Shown here in pieces: positions 11,560-24,469 of a stretch of DNA of 64,000 nt. Location: positions 9,982,001-10,046,000 of the forward strand of contig NC_135124.1 of the NCBI RefSeq assembly GCF_050908995.1, read 5' to 3'. Made by a program: the position numbers and the translations under genes. This stretch comes from Andrena cerasifolii (taxonomy: Eukaryota > Arthropoda > Insecta > Hymenoptera > Andrenidae). Every line of letters starts with the position of its first letter. Position 1 is the stretch's first letter. The notes beneath the pieces are model-generated. The model saw only the letters and a list, made by a program, of their open reading frames with translations. It had not been told where the DNA came from and did not search any database.

Positions 11560-14050
11560 TTAACACCAAGGGATGAAGCGGACGTTTGAAAAATGAAATG
11601 TGAATGGTGATGGAGTTATCGAAACAGTGACGATAACTCGAGGGGTATCTGCGTTGCCAGCGTTACAATTAATTGCTGATTAACAGGCGACAATCGACGT
11701 TGGGTGAGACGGAATCAGAATTCGGGGCATATGATTCCATCGAAATCCGTTCATTATCCGTGTTGGACATTGCGTTCGAAGCTCGCGCTGGCACGGCAAG
11801 GGAGGCAGAGGGAGGAAGACAGGCTTGGCAATGCCAGTTAATTACTATTCAATTGATTTACTCGAGCCCAGCTCCGCGATACGTCTTGTTAATGAGAATC
11901 CAGCGTGGCTGCTACGAGAAGGATGCTTCGCGAATTTCGATTCTGTCAGTCGCAAGCTGCAATTGATTCTATCTGCCTCTTCTTCTCCGTAACGAAATTG
12001 CAATTCCAACTTCTAAATTAATTCCCGCTTGAACGGACCTAATTCTCAAACCTGATTCACTCTATGCAATCGTCTAAACCAGTATTATTTATCGCCACAT
12101 GGGAGATTAATATAAAATACATTGATCTATTCAATCTAATTTAATCCCATTAATAAATTCACTGATTAAATGTTTTTTATATCTCAGAATCTATTTCTAT
12201 TGAGGGGTCTCCCTACCTTGACAGACGAAAAATGATGCGAACTTTGGGAATTCTTTAAAACAAAACCATTCAATATATTTACATCCAGCTTTGTGGCTTT
12301 AATTGTAAATCTTTAGAGCACCTTACAAAAATCATATGCGCATGGTTAGCATAAAATCAGCCGTTGTGGTTGTCTTAAATAGAAAATTTAAAAATGTTGT
12401 AATCTGTATGAGTGCGGCTGTCGTTTAAACTAGATTAAATGAGAATTACTGAAAAGCAAAAAAAAAAAAATGCCAGCGTCTAAAACGGATATCGATTTCT
12501 GCAACAATTTTGCTGGGTTTTTAAGTCGCGAAAGTCTAATTTCGCAAAAATCGACTTAGTTTTAGTAACAACGAAAATGGGACATCTACCGACGATATAT
12601 ACCAAGTTTGAAGTAAATCGGGTGATTAATTTTTGAGATATGCTAACCAATTCGAATAACATCGTTTTGAGAAAACCGCGTTTAAAGTTTTGGGTAGCGT
12701 TATTTTTAATCAATTTTTTTTTAAATGTTCCCTAAATATGTACAAACATAGGCATAAAGTTTTCAATTAATATAATTCGAGGGTTTCTCTTGAAAGGAAT
12801 CCGAAATATCGCGCTCCTTTAATCCGTTTTCGATACACAAATGGAAAGACTGCCTCCACACAGGTAATTTACATCAGCATCAAACCGCTCGTTTCCCCCA
12901 TGTGCTCGAGAAATTAAAGATGCTCATCGCCGCTAAACGGAACCGCAGCATGCCAGATGAAGAACCAGCCCCCGCACCGTCGAGGCAAAACGTAATGTTC
13001 AGCGACGCATACGGTTCCGCGATTTCCATCAATCCGCGACAATGGAGCGTTACTAACTGCCAGTAATTGCCCGTTCAACGATATAAATTGATGCATTTCC
13101 GCTCTCGCGACTTACTCACGGACCAGGCGCATGAACACATACGCCCGCGCACGTGTATAGGTAAGTACGTGCTCCGCGACCAGATTTTATTATCGATATT
13201 ACTCTGTACGGAGGCAAACGGAGAGAGAGACCGAGAGAAAGACAGGTAATTTCATTATCGAGACGCGCATTCCACGATTCGCTGCCGGGTTGCAGCATCC
13301 AGAGGCATTCTCTTCCCTCCGTGTTATCTCTGATGCAGATCTGCCTGATGCATCGCCAAGGCAGCGTCGTTCGCGTGCGTGTATACCGATGAATACAAAC
13401 GTTTGCATACGCGTTTCAATGAATTTCTATTAGTGCCTGGAACCAGCCGCGACGGAACGACGTCCGCGGTAGCGGCGGCGAAAATATGCGCGAATAAATT
13501 GCGTTATGTTTCATGTTTACGAGGTGGATTCGCGGTAGCTGCATTGGCAGATCCTTCTTCTTCCTTTTTTTTCTCTCAGGAATAAAAACCGTGGAAACAG
13601 GGATGACTGATGAGTCGCTTGAAACGGATTACGATCCAGAACTGTCGCTCCCGATGAACGTCCGTTGTCTGGCTTATCGTTATCCAGCGCCGAACATAAA
13701 TTCGGCCGGAGAGTAATAACGTTTCTACGTGGAAACGTAGGAGGGCCATTACACTATACCAGGTGTAACCACAATGTTCGACTGCGTGCCAAGGCCCTAA
13801 GACGCGGGATCACGAGTCGCAGAGGCGAGGCCAGCTCCCCCTAACCAGCTGTAACGTTTCTCTAATACCGTATTCAGCTCTGTTCTAGAGCCCAGTGAAT
13901 CGTTCTAATGTGCATTCAGAACGCTGCTGAATGGGAGAATCTATTTCGACGCGGCAGAACCAGACGGACCGTGCCTGCAATATTCGTCGTGCAGATTCGG
14001 GGTGGTTGTCTTGGTGTGCGAGGCATCAGGGATTCCGTATCGCGCGAGGC

Positions 14051-14259
14051 TAGGGTAGGTGTACCGTTTGTGGCCATTGCACTGTTTTTGGCCACGTGCA
14101 TAATTATATTATTTTTAAGCTCATTATTCTGTGGAGAATTTCATATCATAAATATTTTATTTAGTATACCGCTAAAAATATAAGGTTACATTTATTGCTT
14201 GCACGGAAAAGTATTATATTTTTTAAGAAGTGGCCAAAATACAAATGGTACATCTACCT
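14051..14259. mobile_element. TA-flanked MITE (209 bp) close to the ratchet site
   Basis: The left end is GGGTAGGTGTACCGTTTGT; the right end in reverse complement is AGGTAGATGTACCATTTGT. TA flanks at 14,049-14,050 and 14,260-14,261. A GGCCA block recurs inside each end. It lies about 540 bp downstream (in minus-strand sense) of the candidate RS-exon. Confidence 0.75.
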
Positions 14260-14798
14260 TACCGTGAACAACGCTGAGGCAGAGTTTTGTGTCGAATCTC
14301 GCGCCAGTTATTGAAATATTATCAGACAGAAGTTAGGGTAATCTTTGTTCTTCGAGGCGTCGAATTCGATCTTGCCGTTTCGCAGTCTATTATTTGTAGG
14401 CATGCGAAAGTGGACGGCGCGCGAGAAAATAGGGAGTAAATCGAGGCGAGTACCTAGACAGGGGACAAAATAAGCTCTCGGTCTGGAAGTGTAAGGGATT
14501 AATGATAAGCAAAGTCGAGGAGGGACGCCCTCGAGAGTAGACAAAGGGATGAAAATTCCAAGTGAAGTGTACGCATGGAGCCTAATCGTCTCGGCTTCTG
14601 AAGTAAAGAACCCGTAGGAAAAAAGATGAAGAGCGGAGAGGAGGGTGGGATAGAGGGAGAGGGAAAGCCACTTGTGCCTTGATCCTCGAGCGAACCCTGC
14701 AACCCCTGTGCCGCCACTAACCCTCCAATCCTACTAGGGATTTCATTGTCTCCCCTACGGAATTACCCTTAAAGCTTCTTCGTCGCGTGCTCACATAC

Positions 14799-14844
14799 CT
14801 TCGTGTAACTTTGTTCGACGTGTAAATCGCTGGATCACACTTAC
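14799..14844 (-). other. Candidate 46-nt RS-exon or microexon after the ratchet point
   Basis: On the minus strand the segment begins GTAAGTGTGATCC, directly after a strong acceptor, and ends CACGAAG|GTATGTGAG, a good donor. Two of the three frames are open through it. This is the layout of a recursive-splicing exon: if the 3' splice site is used, the first bases regenerate a donor (GTAAGT) that competes with the downstream donor. If included, 46 nt would shift the reading frame. It could equally be a chance donor close to a zero-length ratchet site. No protein family is recognised in the short peptide. Confidence 0.4.
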
Positions 14845-14875
14845 CTGTAACAGAAAAGAAATCATTGCGACGATT
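14840..14875 (-). other. Ratchet-type recursive splice site (3' and 5' splice sites fused)
   Basis: Reading the minus strand, TTTCTTTTCTGTTACAG is followed without a gap by GTAAGTGTG, with the junction between 14,845 and 14,844. A CTAAT branch-point-like motif (CCACTAATCG) has its A 29 nt before the junction. This is close to the insect ratchet-point consensus of a pyrimidine tract, CAG, then GTAAGT. It is on the strand of the MBD exon and about 22.8 kb downstream of it, as expected for a long insect intron. Confidence 0.65.
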
Positions 14876-16480
14876 AGTGGGGGACGTTCTGCTTTCCATC
14901 ACTCGATATACATATAATAATACAATGATGATGATAAAGCCTTCAAACTTCCTACAAATTCCTTGTATTTGTCGCCTTTAAAACATTTCAGAGACCAGCC
15001 CTTGGGAGGAGAGAAAGTAGCAGGGACAGCCACGGAAAGGCAAGGAGTTAGTAAAAAAATGGGATAATCCAGGGGCAGGCTGAAATTAATGGGAGGGACA
15101 CGAGGAAGCAACCATCCCAGGGCAGACAAAACAGCGAAGTAAACAGAGCTGAAAATTCATAAAACCAGAGCGATCATTATTACGCAACGTCTCAATGATC
15201 CCTTTCAATTCGCGGCTCGCACGGCCGCGTTCCACCACGGCGCGCCGCGTTCTTTAAAATTATAAGCGCCTCTCTGTTGCCCCGAAACCACCCTCCATCC
15301 CCCGGCCGGTTACGGCTCCAACGCTAAATCATATTTTCCCCGGGCGAATAATGAAACGGTGCGTCGACGTCGAAATCGCAATTAAATCGCGCTCGCGTTT
15401 CAGCTCGCCTCAAAAGTCCATCAAATTAATTCATTGAAACGGGCGCGCCTCGCCACTTCGTGCTCCGCGTTTCCGGGGATAAATTGTCGTCTATCCGTTC
15501 CCGTGGGCCGCCTAACGGCGACGGGAAAGTATAATTACCGCGAGGGGTCGGTCGGGGGAGGCACCGGCACCAAATTGACATGCGTTCGAATTATCACCGG
15601 GTTGAGTGGCTGCCTCGACTATCCCGCCAAGTAGATCTTATTGTCCCCCGTACCCTCTTCATTTGCAACAACCCAGCCGCGCTCGCTACCCCCGGAACAA
15701 GCCGTTTTCTTCCTTCCACCCGATTAATCTTCACTCAATTGCACGGTTAATTAATGACGTTAAAGCACCCCCCCCTTCACCCGTCCGCCACTTAGCTTAT
15801 TGTCTTACCGGGAGAAATTATTCGACAACCATGAATCACTTCCTTGCTTCCCTTCTACCTTCTGGCCCCTTCCTCGACTCCGTTATTAGAGGCACGCATA
15901 ATGACCGACAGATTAAGTGCGCCGTTGCTCCGTGTCCCTGTTCCCCTGTTCCGGTTTATTAAGCACGAATCTGATTGAATTCGGTGTAGCCCGCTTCTGG
16001 GCGTACGAATGTAAGCGATCATTGTTGGGGTGCTGGGTTACGTTGCGTGCACTGTCTGGATAATTCACGAACTGGGGTGAAATTCGTCGGGCAGCGGGGA
16101 GAGGGGTGATTGTTTGTGCAAACATAATTCTAAGGTGCGGAATAAATTTCCTTCCTGTGAGACTTAGTTTCTAGAACATTCAAAACACTTGAACCTTAAG
16201 ATTCAACCTTAGATTGTATTTCTTGTGGGACTTGAGTTTTATACTCAGAATCAGATTCCTTGAAGACGGATTTTTTTAATTACGAAGCTACATTTTCGAC
16301 CGTTCTCGTCAAGTCGGCGGGCGCGCGCATACGTGTACGTGTGTACGGCGTCTCGCGTGAAATTAACCGCGCTCCGGGGACTAAACTAATTTGTCTATAA
16401 TCGAATATTCGCGATATATCGTGCAAGTTTAATTAAATGCGGACTGACCGGATGAAGCCGGTCACCCTCTCCCCTTCGCT

Positions 16481-16495
16481 CCCCCCCCCCCCCCC
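16481..16495 (+). repeat. C15 homopolymer run
   Basis: Fifteen C in a row in a C-rich stretch. Length is likely uncertain in the assembly. Confidence 0.95.
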
Positions 16496-18943
16496 TAGTG
16501 TATTTGCTCTTCTCCCGTCCGTACGCGCGCGCATTTCCGCGCAAATCGACGAGGTTTCGGGCGGACGCGACGCGCGTAACCGTCGCTGAAACGTCGATAA
16601 TTAATGCAGACATTTTTTCTATGGACTCACGCTCGATTGCACGGCGAAACGGCGCGGGGATAATTGCGCGTCGCGTATTAATCTTAGCCCTCGCGATTTC
16701 ATCGCGCCGCGGCGACATTTCATCGCGGCCCGGCGCTGCTGAATAATGAACAAGGCGGAGTAATTAGCGAACGGAACGTCATGTGCTCCAGATAATCGCT
16801 CCGCGATAATCGGAATCGAATATCTCCACCCTTCGCGAAGACCGGTTATTACGATCTCTTCTTCTCATTTAGAGCTTGCGCCGTCCTTGAAAGAGACTCC
16901 CAGACATCCGCAGATAACAGTGCGATACATCAAGGTATTCCAATTGAATCTCTTTGTCGATACCCGCACTGACGTGCTCGCGGCGGCTCGACAGATCAGA
17001 GCTACCTGCCAAAGTTCCCTGACAGAAATTACATGGAAATGAGCGGGCATACCTGCACCGAGTCCGAGCAAAAGTTATTGGCCGTCCAGGGTCTCCGCGG
17101 AAGCGCTGACCCCACCACAATAATCGCTACTCCGACAGCGACATCTCCCTTCTCTATGCGCAACCCACTGCCCCGTGGGTGGAGGATCGAGCTAACAGAA
17201 TGAAAATGTCGAAGTCGCGCCCACCTTGGGCAACCATCGGATTTTGTTCGGACTGTAACGCAGATGCGTCTCGATAAAGTCAACTCTCGGCAGGCGGACG
17301 GCGAGAAGCGGCGTGACGGGGCTGTTTATGCGCGTACGAGCGATCACCTGCGAGCTCGAATTGATTGGTGGGAAGAACGGAGGAATCGGATCGATCGGCC
17401 CGCGCGCCCGCCCACGCATCAATCCGTCCGTTCATCCGTTTGCCCGTCGCTCTATCGGGCGATCCGGTCTATCCGCAGCTACGTCGGTGGTCCGCGCCGG
17501 ATCCCAGGACAATTTTCACCGACAATTAGATCACCGCCATCGTGTTTCGCCACCATGTACACGGGAAAATTTATCGCTTGCCCGGGCGACTGGCGCGCCG
17601 GGGTTGCTTAGCTACATACAGACCGGCATCGATCTCGCGAAAGAAGGAAACAATTGCTGCGCGGAATTCGCGGAGGGTGAATTCGTAACGCGATCTGCTG
17701 GGATTTTGTCACGGGGAACTTCGGACGAGAATGTGTTGTCCAGTGTTTCGCAACCATTCCTCACCCTCGCAAACTTAAGCCCTTCCCTGAATTCCGCGGT
17801 ACAACACCAGCGAAAATATACAAAACATATAAAAGTACTGGTTATAGTCAATATTCTGCAATTTGTTCGATTTATATGGGCGCTTGTTTCGATCCACGAT
17901 TTCTGACAGCTTCTACGCCACAGTATTTGCTAATAGACAGAAAAAGAAATGGTACTTGGATGCATCAGCAGATATTAGCTTCCAGAAGGCGCTACACGAA
18001 ACTCGTAGAGACTTTCACGGAAGAAATGCTGCTAAATCCATCACGCTGAGCAATAGACGCGTTAAACAAGGATCAGTTGCCCGTAACACGAACCTCACGC
18101 TCTAATTCCCCAGGCGGGTGTGTCCCGCTTTTTCGTATTCGTCTTCCCTCCCCAACGCCCGTTAAGTAGCCGAAAACTCTACCTACCCTGTTAATTCTCA
18201 TCGATTTCGCACCGTGAACGGCGGCGCGGCAAGGATACACAACGGAAATCGTCGAATCGATTTATCGGGCGACCACAGGAGAAAAAAAAAAGGGACCTGC
18301 GGAGCGAGCCGTCGAAAGGGTGGAAGGTCGGACCGAATCCGACAATTTCGAGCGTTTGACCATGGGAGAGGAAATTAAATGATCGGCCAGTAAATTCATT
18401 AATTCTCTCGGCACCCGTTCCTTGAAGCCCCTCTTCTTTTCACGTCGATTTCACGGGTTCCGGGAATAGAATAAAGAGAGAAGGATGGCGGGGAGGTATC
18501 GGAAGCTCGTTAAATCGGCGCATCGGAAACAATTGCGCCGCGAGGAAAAGAATCGAGGCAGAAACGGCCCCCGGGGATCGCGGATAGAAGGGTGAAATTA
18601 ACACCCCCATCGAGAAAAAGCACCGGGTCGGCCATTTTATTACGCCGTAACGGCGGGTAATACGATTTCGCGCGCGGACGCGCGTACGAGGTACGGTTTC
18701 ACGCTGGCCCCTGTGGCACGGTGCAAATTGCCACGCGAGATATATTTACTTTGATACACTGACAGTTTCTCACTGTTTTTTTTCTTCTTTTTTTTTAGAA
18801 TATTGGGATTGTCGGAAGGATATTAAGAGAATATTGGGACGACACCTTAGGAATATTAATTTTAATTGTGTGACCTGATGTGTAATTGAATTTGGTTGAC
18901 TACTACAGAATTTATTTGTCAAACTAGCTGGTTTCACCCGGGA

Positions 18944-18980
18944 ATTATTATTATTATTATTATTATTATTATTTATTATT
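18944..18980 (+). repeat. (ATT)n microsatellite
   Basis: Nine or more ATT units followed by an interrupted copy. On the other strand it reads as a run of Asn codons in a short open frame, which is not a gene. Confidence 0.95.
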
Positions 18981-21900
18981 TTAGATAACATGAAAATTTC
19001 ATTGAAATTCGTTCAAACGTTTAGGCGTGAAAGACGGACAAACCAACAACGTTTCACTTTTATATATTAGTAAGGATTACGATCAACACTGGTTACACTT
19101 TCTTATAATCACAAAATGGTCAAGTGGAGTTTACTGCACCCCAGCGTCATTTTCGTACTTTTTAATTTTTTACCTTTTAAGTAATAATTGTATGACGCTT
19201 GAAATTTGTATATGAAAAAATAATTGCGTACAAAAGCGATGTTGTCTGTGTTAAAATTCACCAAATCGTTAAATTGTATTATTAAGATCTAAAAGTGTAC
19301 AGAAACATTCGGAAATACATATCCTGTGGTGCGATACACCCCGTGTGACCACGAAGGGTTGAGCCTACCTGTGCGAATGAAACTAAAAATCACAATCAGA
19401 TTCCCTAACGACTGGCCCGGACATAAATCCATTCAGCAACCCCGTAAAAACGGTCCCGGACAAATTCGCGACGCCAGCTTCGAGCAAGAAATCCATCCAC
19501 TTTCCACTATTTCATCCAATAAAAGTTTACAACGCAGGCCCGCGCGAATTCCGCGGGCCAAGGCGATTACCGAGCCGCGTTACTCGTTAAAAGCAGAAAG
19601 AAAGCGTGTTGTAACGCGATTGAATCGCATCATCGAAAACAATCGAGCCTCCTCGATGAAGCGGCAGAAGAGGAATAACAAGAACACCTGGGAGAGGGGC
19701 AAGAAGACGAAGAGAAGCAGAACGGACGGCGGGACGGCAGGGGCAGAAGTGGAAAAAAAAGAAGAAGAAACTCGCGATCCAGCACCAAGCGCAAGACTCA
19801 CCGAGGCCGACTCGTTGCACTTTACAGCCGAGCTTGACCACCATACGAGAAAAACGTCTCAGGGCCGACCAGTCCCTCCCCCTGCCCCTTCCGCCCTTCC
19901 TTCCCTCGTACCACCGCATCGTCCCTTACCAAGACTCTCCGGGGCTCTTTCCTTTTCTTGAATGAGCATTTATTATCGGGGCAAGACTGCGTGGCAGCCT
20001 GCCAGGGCGTACTTGATCTTACTCCGTGCGCCTTGTAAAACACCACTTTCATACCTCTGAAAAGCAATTTAATTCAACGCTCCCTGCCCTCCTCCTCCTC
20101 CGTTTCCCCTCTACCACCCCCCAGAGTCCGCGTCTCGCTGCGTCGCTCTCCTCCGCTCTACGCCCGCCACAATCGCCTTATTTCTCGCCGGTATCCCAAG
20201 GAGATTCGTATCGAGGCCTGCGCGTTATCTGGTCGGATCTGAATCCTCCGCGTTTAATCCCGCTTTTCCATCATTTCCTCGGGGCGAGCCGGGGCGCGAC
20301 GATTCGGCTTTTATTGAAATGTTAATCCCGGCGAGAAGCGCGGGCTCGATCGGCGGGGAAGCGACAGGATCTCGTCGAGCGGATATTAATCGTAGGAAAT
20401 AGTTTCGTAGCGCTCTGTGGCGCGCGATCGCAGCTGGAGAGGCGGCGGGCGATCGCGGGCCCACGCTCGAGGTGTTGTGTCGTTGTCTCCGGGAAATAAA
20501 TGAACCGGACGGGGATGAATTTATCACCGGGTACTTTTGCATCGCGTGTATCGCGAGTGAACTTGTTCGGTGGAATCGGGGGACGGCCGGCTCGCCGAGT
20601 AATTGGCTGGCAATTCGATCGCTGACGATCTTCTGTAACGCACCGCGGAAGAGCTTAGAAATATCGACTGTCCTGCTGGAAGGATTAATCGTATTCCTGG
20701 TTGAAAATTGGCCGACGGGAACGAAATTTCGCCTCGGGGTAAAAGTTGCGGACGCAGGGGAGCCTTTGTAGCGACGAGAGAGTGCAGGCTTATTGGACGC
20801 GGATTTAAATATGCGCGCGCGCGTGTCCTTTCGGCACGTCGTCCGCGAATTTTCCACATTCCTTCGCTAATTGCGGAATGAAAAGCATTTATTTATCGGG
20901 CGGCCATCTTTTCGCCTCTTTGTCGCCCGCGGCCCGATATCCGCCGCGGCTTTTCATTCCGCCTTCCGTCCTCCCACCCCGGACGGCCCCGCTGCACGCG
21001 ACGGGTATTATTAATCTCGGGGAGCACAATGTTACATTGTGTCCCAACACCGCCGCTACAGTTCAATTAATTCGAAATGTACGCGAATGCCGGATCAGCC
21101 AGCGGGGCGAGGAGGGGTTCTCGACGACAAAGGGGATGTCGCGCAAAAAGCTGCGAGAACTCGAAATGTACACCTCGCCCTCCTGACGGAGCTCGGCTTG
21201 AATCTGACCCCGGCAAAGGTTTTACGCGCATATTTTCCCGGTACGCTCGAATAAAAGTCGGATTTATTGACGCGCAGTGCCGCGGGCGCCTGAAGCCCAG
21301 ATAAACGGTTTCCCTGCAGACCGCTACAAAATCTTCTTCAACGATTATTCGCGGAAATGGACGTGAAAATGTACGGCGCAAAAAAAAAAAACGTGGCAAG
21401 AGACAGTTCGATAAATTGATGCTCAAAAGAGAAGTGAGATACTCGTGGCACCCAGCGCCCCCTAAAATTACGTCCCCGGGCAGAAAAATGGCAGAGAAAA
21501 TGTTTCTTCTCGATGCTCGGGAAGAGAAATGCCGCGTGAAACGACCGCTCGCGAAAAAGTCGCAAGATTAACGCCGATAAACTCGCTCGGTCCTCGCTTA
21601 ATCCTCTCCGCGGCGCAAACAAATCGCAGTGGAACGTGATAAAAGCTTCGCCTGCTCACAAAGCGATACCACGTGGTGTCGGAGCGTTTAAAGTGCCATT
21701 AGCCGTTCGCAGCCGGACGCGAACGACCGAAGAAAGGGGCGAAGGAAGGCTGATGACCCGGCGAGGGGCGCCGAAAAGGTAGCTACGCCATTGCGCGGTG
21801 GCGCTACCGTCACCCATTGGCGTCTCAAGCCCGCTCCGTCGATATTTCCGATACAATGAACTAGTCAAACATTCGAACATATTGAAATACTCTCCCCGCT

Positions 21901-24469
21901 CGTCTCGCTTTCGGCAAATACGCGCGGGGTATCCCGTCGACTGCTTTCCACCGTGTACGCGGTGATCCGCTGAACGGCGGATATATTCCTCCCCCGAATA
22001 ACTTGATTTCGGGGCGGCTTCGAGATTGCATTTAGAAGAAACGGATCACACACTCGCGTCTCCCTATACGGCGGATTGTAATATTGTTTTCCAAGATATT
22101 GCGTCTTTATCAAGTGGATCGAACGGGGGTAGTTTCGTCGCGGCAGTATTTTACAATCTCGGAGCTCGCGGCTGAGGGAAAGGATTTTATGAGTCGTAAC
22201 TCCCGACAGCGATTTGTAAGGGAGGATAAAAAAGAGGAAAAGCTCTCGGTTCCCAACGCCTATCGATATGTGTCTCTTCCGCTATAGGACCAGATACTCT
22301 CCGCGAGATGTGCTTTTTACTTCTCCTGACGCAGGAGGAAGGAGAAATGTATCACTTCAAAACAGAAGAGGAAAGAAGAAGCGCTCAGTGTTTCCTTTCC
22401 CAATCAATTTAAGCGATACGATCGTGAAATTACCCTGTAGCCTGTTGGGACTGCGAACACAAACCGCGTCAGCAGTGGCGAGGTAAACTCTACCGAAACT
22501 GGCCTCCGCAGGCGGAACGGATTCACCGCGAGGCCAACGCGTTTCCTGAACGGCCGGAAGCGTCTCAACCACCCCGTATGCAGAGGCGGTTCCGATGCAG
22601 CTCGACGCGCGCGTTCGACCACACGGAAAAGCACGGCCGCCCTATCTGCTTCCTCCTTTTTCCCCAGATATAGCGAGCACGCGAAACGGGGAACGCATGC
22701 AAACGGTCTCGCGTGCTTCCGTGTGCGCGAGGGGTAAGCGCGTCTGTGCGTCTCGCATAGGGCGAAAGACATTCCGGGCCGACGTTTGTGCGCCACTCGA
22801 CAATACCCGTGGCTTGCTGGAAACAAAAGGAAACGGGAAGAAGAAAAAAGAAATATACACGCGAATGGCAAACGGGCGAGCGAAGTGGGGGGTGCGTCCT
22901 TCCCCCAGGTTTCCTCTTTCCCTTCTCTTTTTTTTTATTTTTTTATTTTTCGAGACCTTCGCGGTTACTCGCTACGCGACGCGCTCTTTTCCCTGAGATA
23001 CGACGGCCTGTTCCGAGCCAGTTCCGGATTACGACCTTTACGATCACCGTTCCGAGAGCCAGCCAGGATCGGCTGAAGCGAGGGGCGATAAAAAATCTCG
23101 CCCCCTTCCCCGTATGAAAAGCGGACCGAGTCGTTCCCTTTTCTCGACCGCCGGAGGGTGGAATTGGATTTTCCGCGCGACTTGCCCGCGGAGAACTGAT
23201 TTCTAATTGGATGTCCGTTTGATGGGGCCTGCCTATTCTCGCGGATGATTAACGGATCTATGATCGCTCGGCGCGGGGCCGGATCAAAGCGAGAACGTTG
23301 TCACTGTGCCGGAACGCGACGGGGAAAAGCTGAACTGTCCACGGTCCGAGGGACAACGCTCAACTTTTACTAAGCAAACGCGATTTACAAGCGCCGCGCG
23401 GTGAACGGGAGAGGTCTGCCCGCGCGTTAAACCGACAATATTTGTCATATTGATGCTGATGAAAGGTGACAGCCGTAATCCATTATGAACACGATTTGTA
23501 AAGATCGCTTTGTCCGTGGGTATCAATGTCCTGCGCGCCGGCGACGATTTATAATCCAATGGTATCCATCATTCAGCCAGACGTTAACGCGTGTATCTCG
23601 TGACAGCTGAAACTCTATGGATTTCGATAAAACACCGTCGATATTTTCCGCATTAATATCGCGGATCGGGTTAAACGCGCGTTGTATTACATTAAATCAG
23701 GCCGGCAATGAAATTTCGCTCGGGTGGACGTGCGCGCTGCGTCGCGAAAAATTCGCCCGGGCTGAATCATTCAACATCGTGGCAAATCAATTTCAGTTAT
23801 TACTCCAGTTTTCGCACAGATTTTTAATTTCGTGTTTTACCACTTCTAAATTTCTAAAACTGAAAGCACATGAGATCCTAAGTACTTAGCGGGGGCTTAA
23901 AAGGTGTTCCTTCGTCGCGGAATGAAATCTGCGAGTACGAATCAGCGACGCGGCGACGTGGGGCATCGATCAGACGCGCGTGCTCCTCGAAATTCCATCT
24001 ATTTCGTTCTAAATTTACCCGAAACGCGGGACACCTACGACCCCGTGGAGGGAGCAACTCCAGCGTGAAATCATTTGTCCAGGACGAAGGGGCGGCGGGG
24101 CGCGAAACGGCCGCAAATTGAATAGCTGGCGGAAATACCGGCGGAACGAGCCAACGAATAACCCGTTCCGTGCATCCCTCCGTGCTCTCCCTGATTTATT
24201 AGGGCCAGGAGCGTCAAAGAAAATGTGCAACGCGCGCGGCCCCCGCCCGTCGTACTTTTCGGGCTGACTGCGTCGCGCGCGCAGGATCCGCGAGTTCTTT
24301 CCGGGAAAAATGTGGAATCCCCGAGAGTCGCTTGTTCGTGTGCACGCGAATTAAACGCGTTCGAGCCACGTCGACCGTGAGGAATCCTTCCTTTGGCCGA
24401 ATCTTTGATAACGAGGACGATTTTGGCAAAAACGAAACGCGACTGAACGATGTTTGTAATATCATTTTA

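Larger units (their letters stand above)
1..14798. other. Left flank: non-coding DNA with repeats, no gene recognised
   Basis: If the minus-strand gene continues, this is more intron. 1-585 shows nothing. 585-1,080 is pyrimidine- and A/C-rich. 1,530-1,900 is purine-rich. 2.1-4.85, 6.55-11.07 and 12.9-14.04 kb are ordinary CpG-rich DNA without a recognisable exon. 12.0-12.9 kb is AT-rich and may be an old transposon remnant, but no ends are visible. The repeats and palindromic elements inside are listed separately. Confidence 0.5.

Noticed and set aside
17030..17120. Minus-strand CTCGGTGCAG|GTATGCC considered as an exon end
   Set aside because: Donor acceptable, but no acceptor or recognisable peptide upstream.
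17313..17906. 197-codon open frame on the plus strand
   Set aside because: Overlaps other open frames in the same GC-rich DNA; the peptide has no family features.
19326..19961. 211-codon open frame, the longest on the plus strand
   Set aside because: Basic and low-complexity composition, overlapped by equally long frames on the other strand, no recognised domain and no splice context.
20225..20857. 210-codon open frame on the minus strand
   Set aside because: CpG-rich DNA with few stops in several frames; no domain, no conserved motif.
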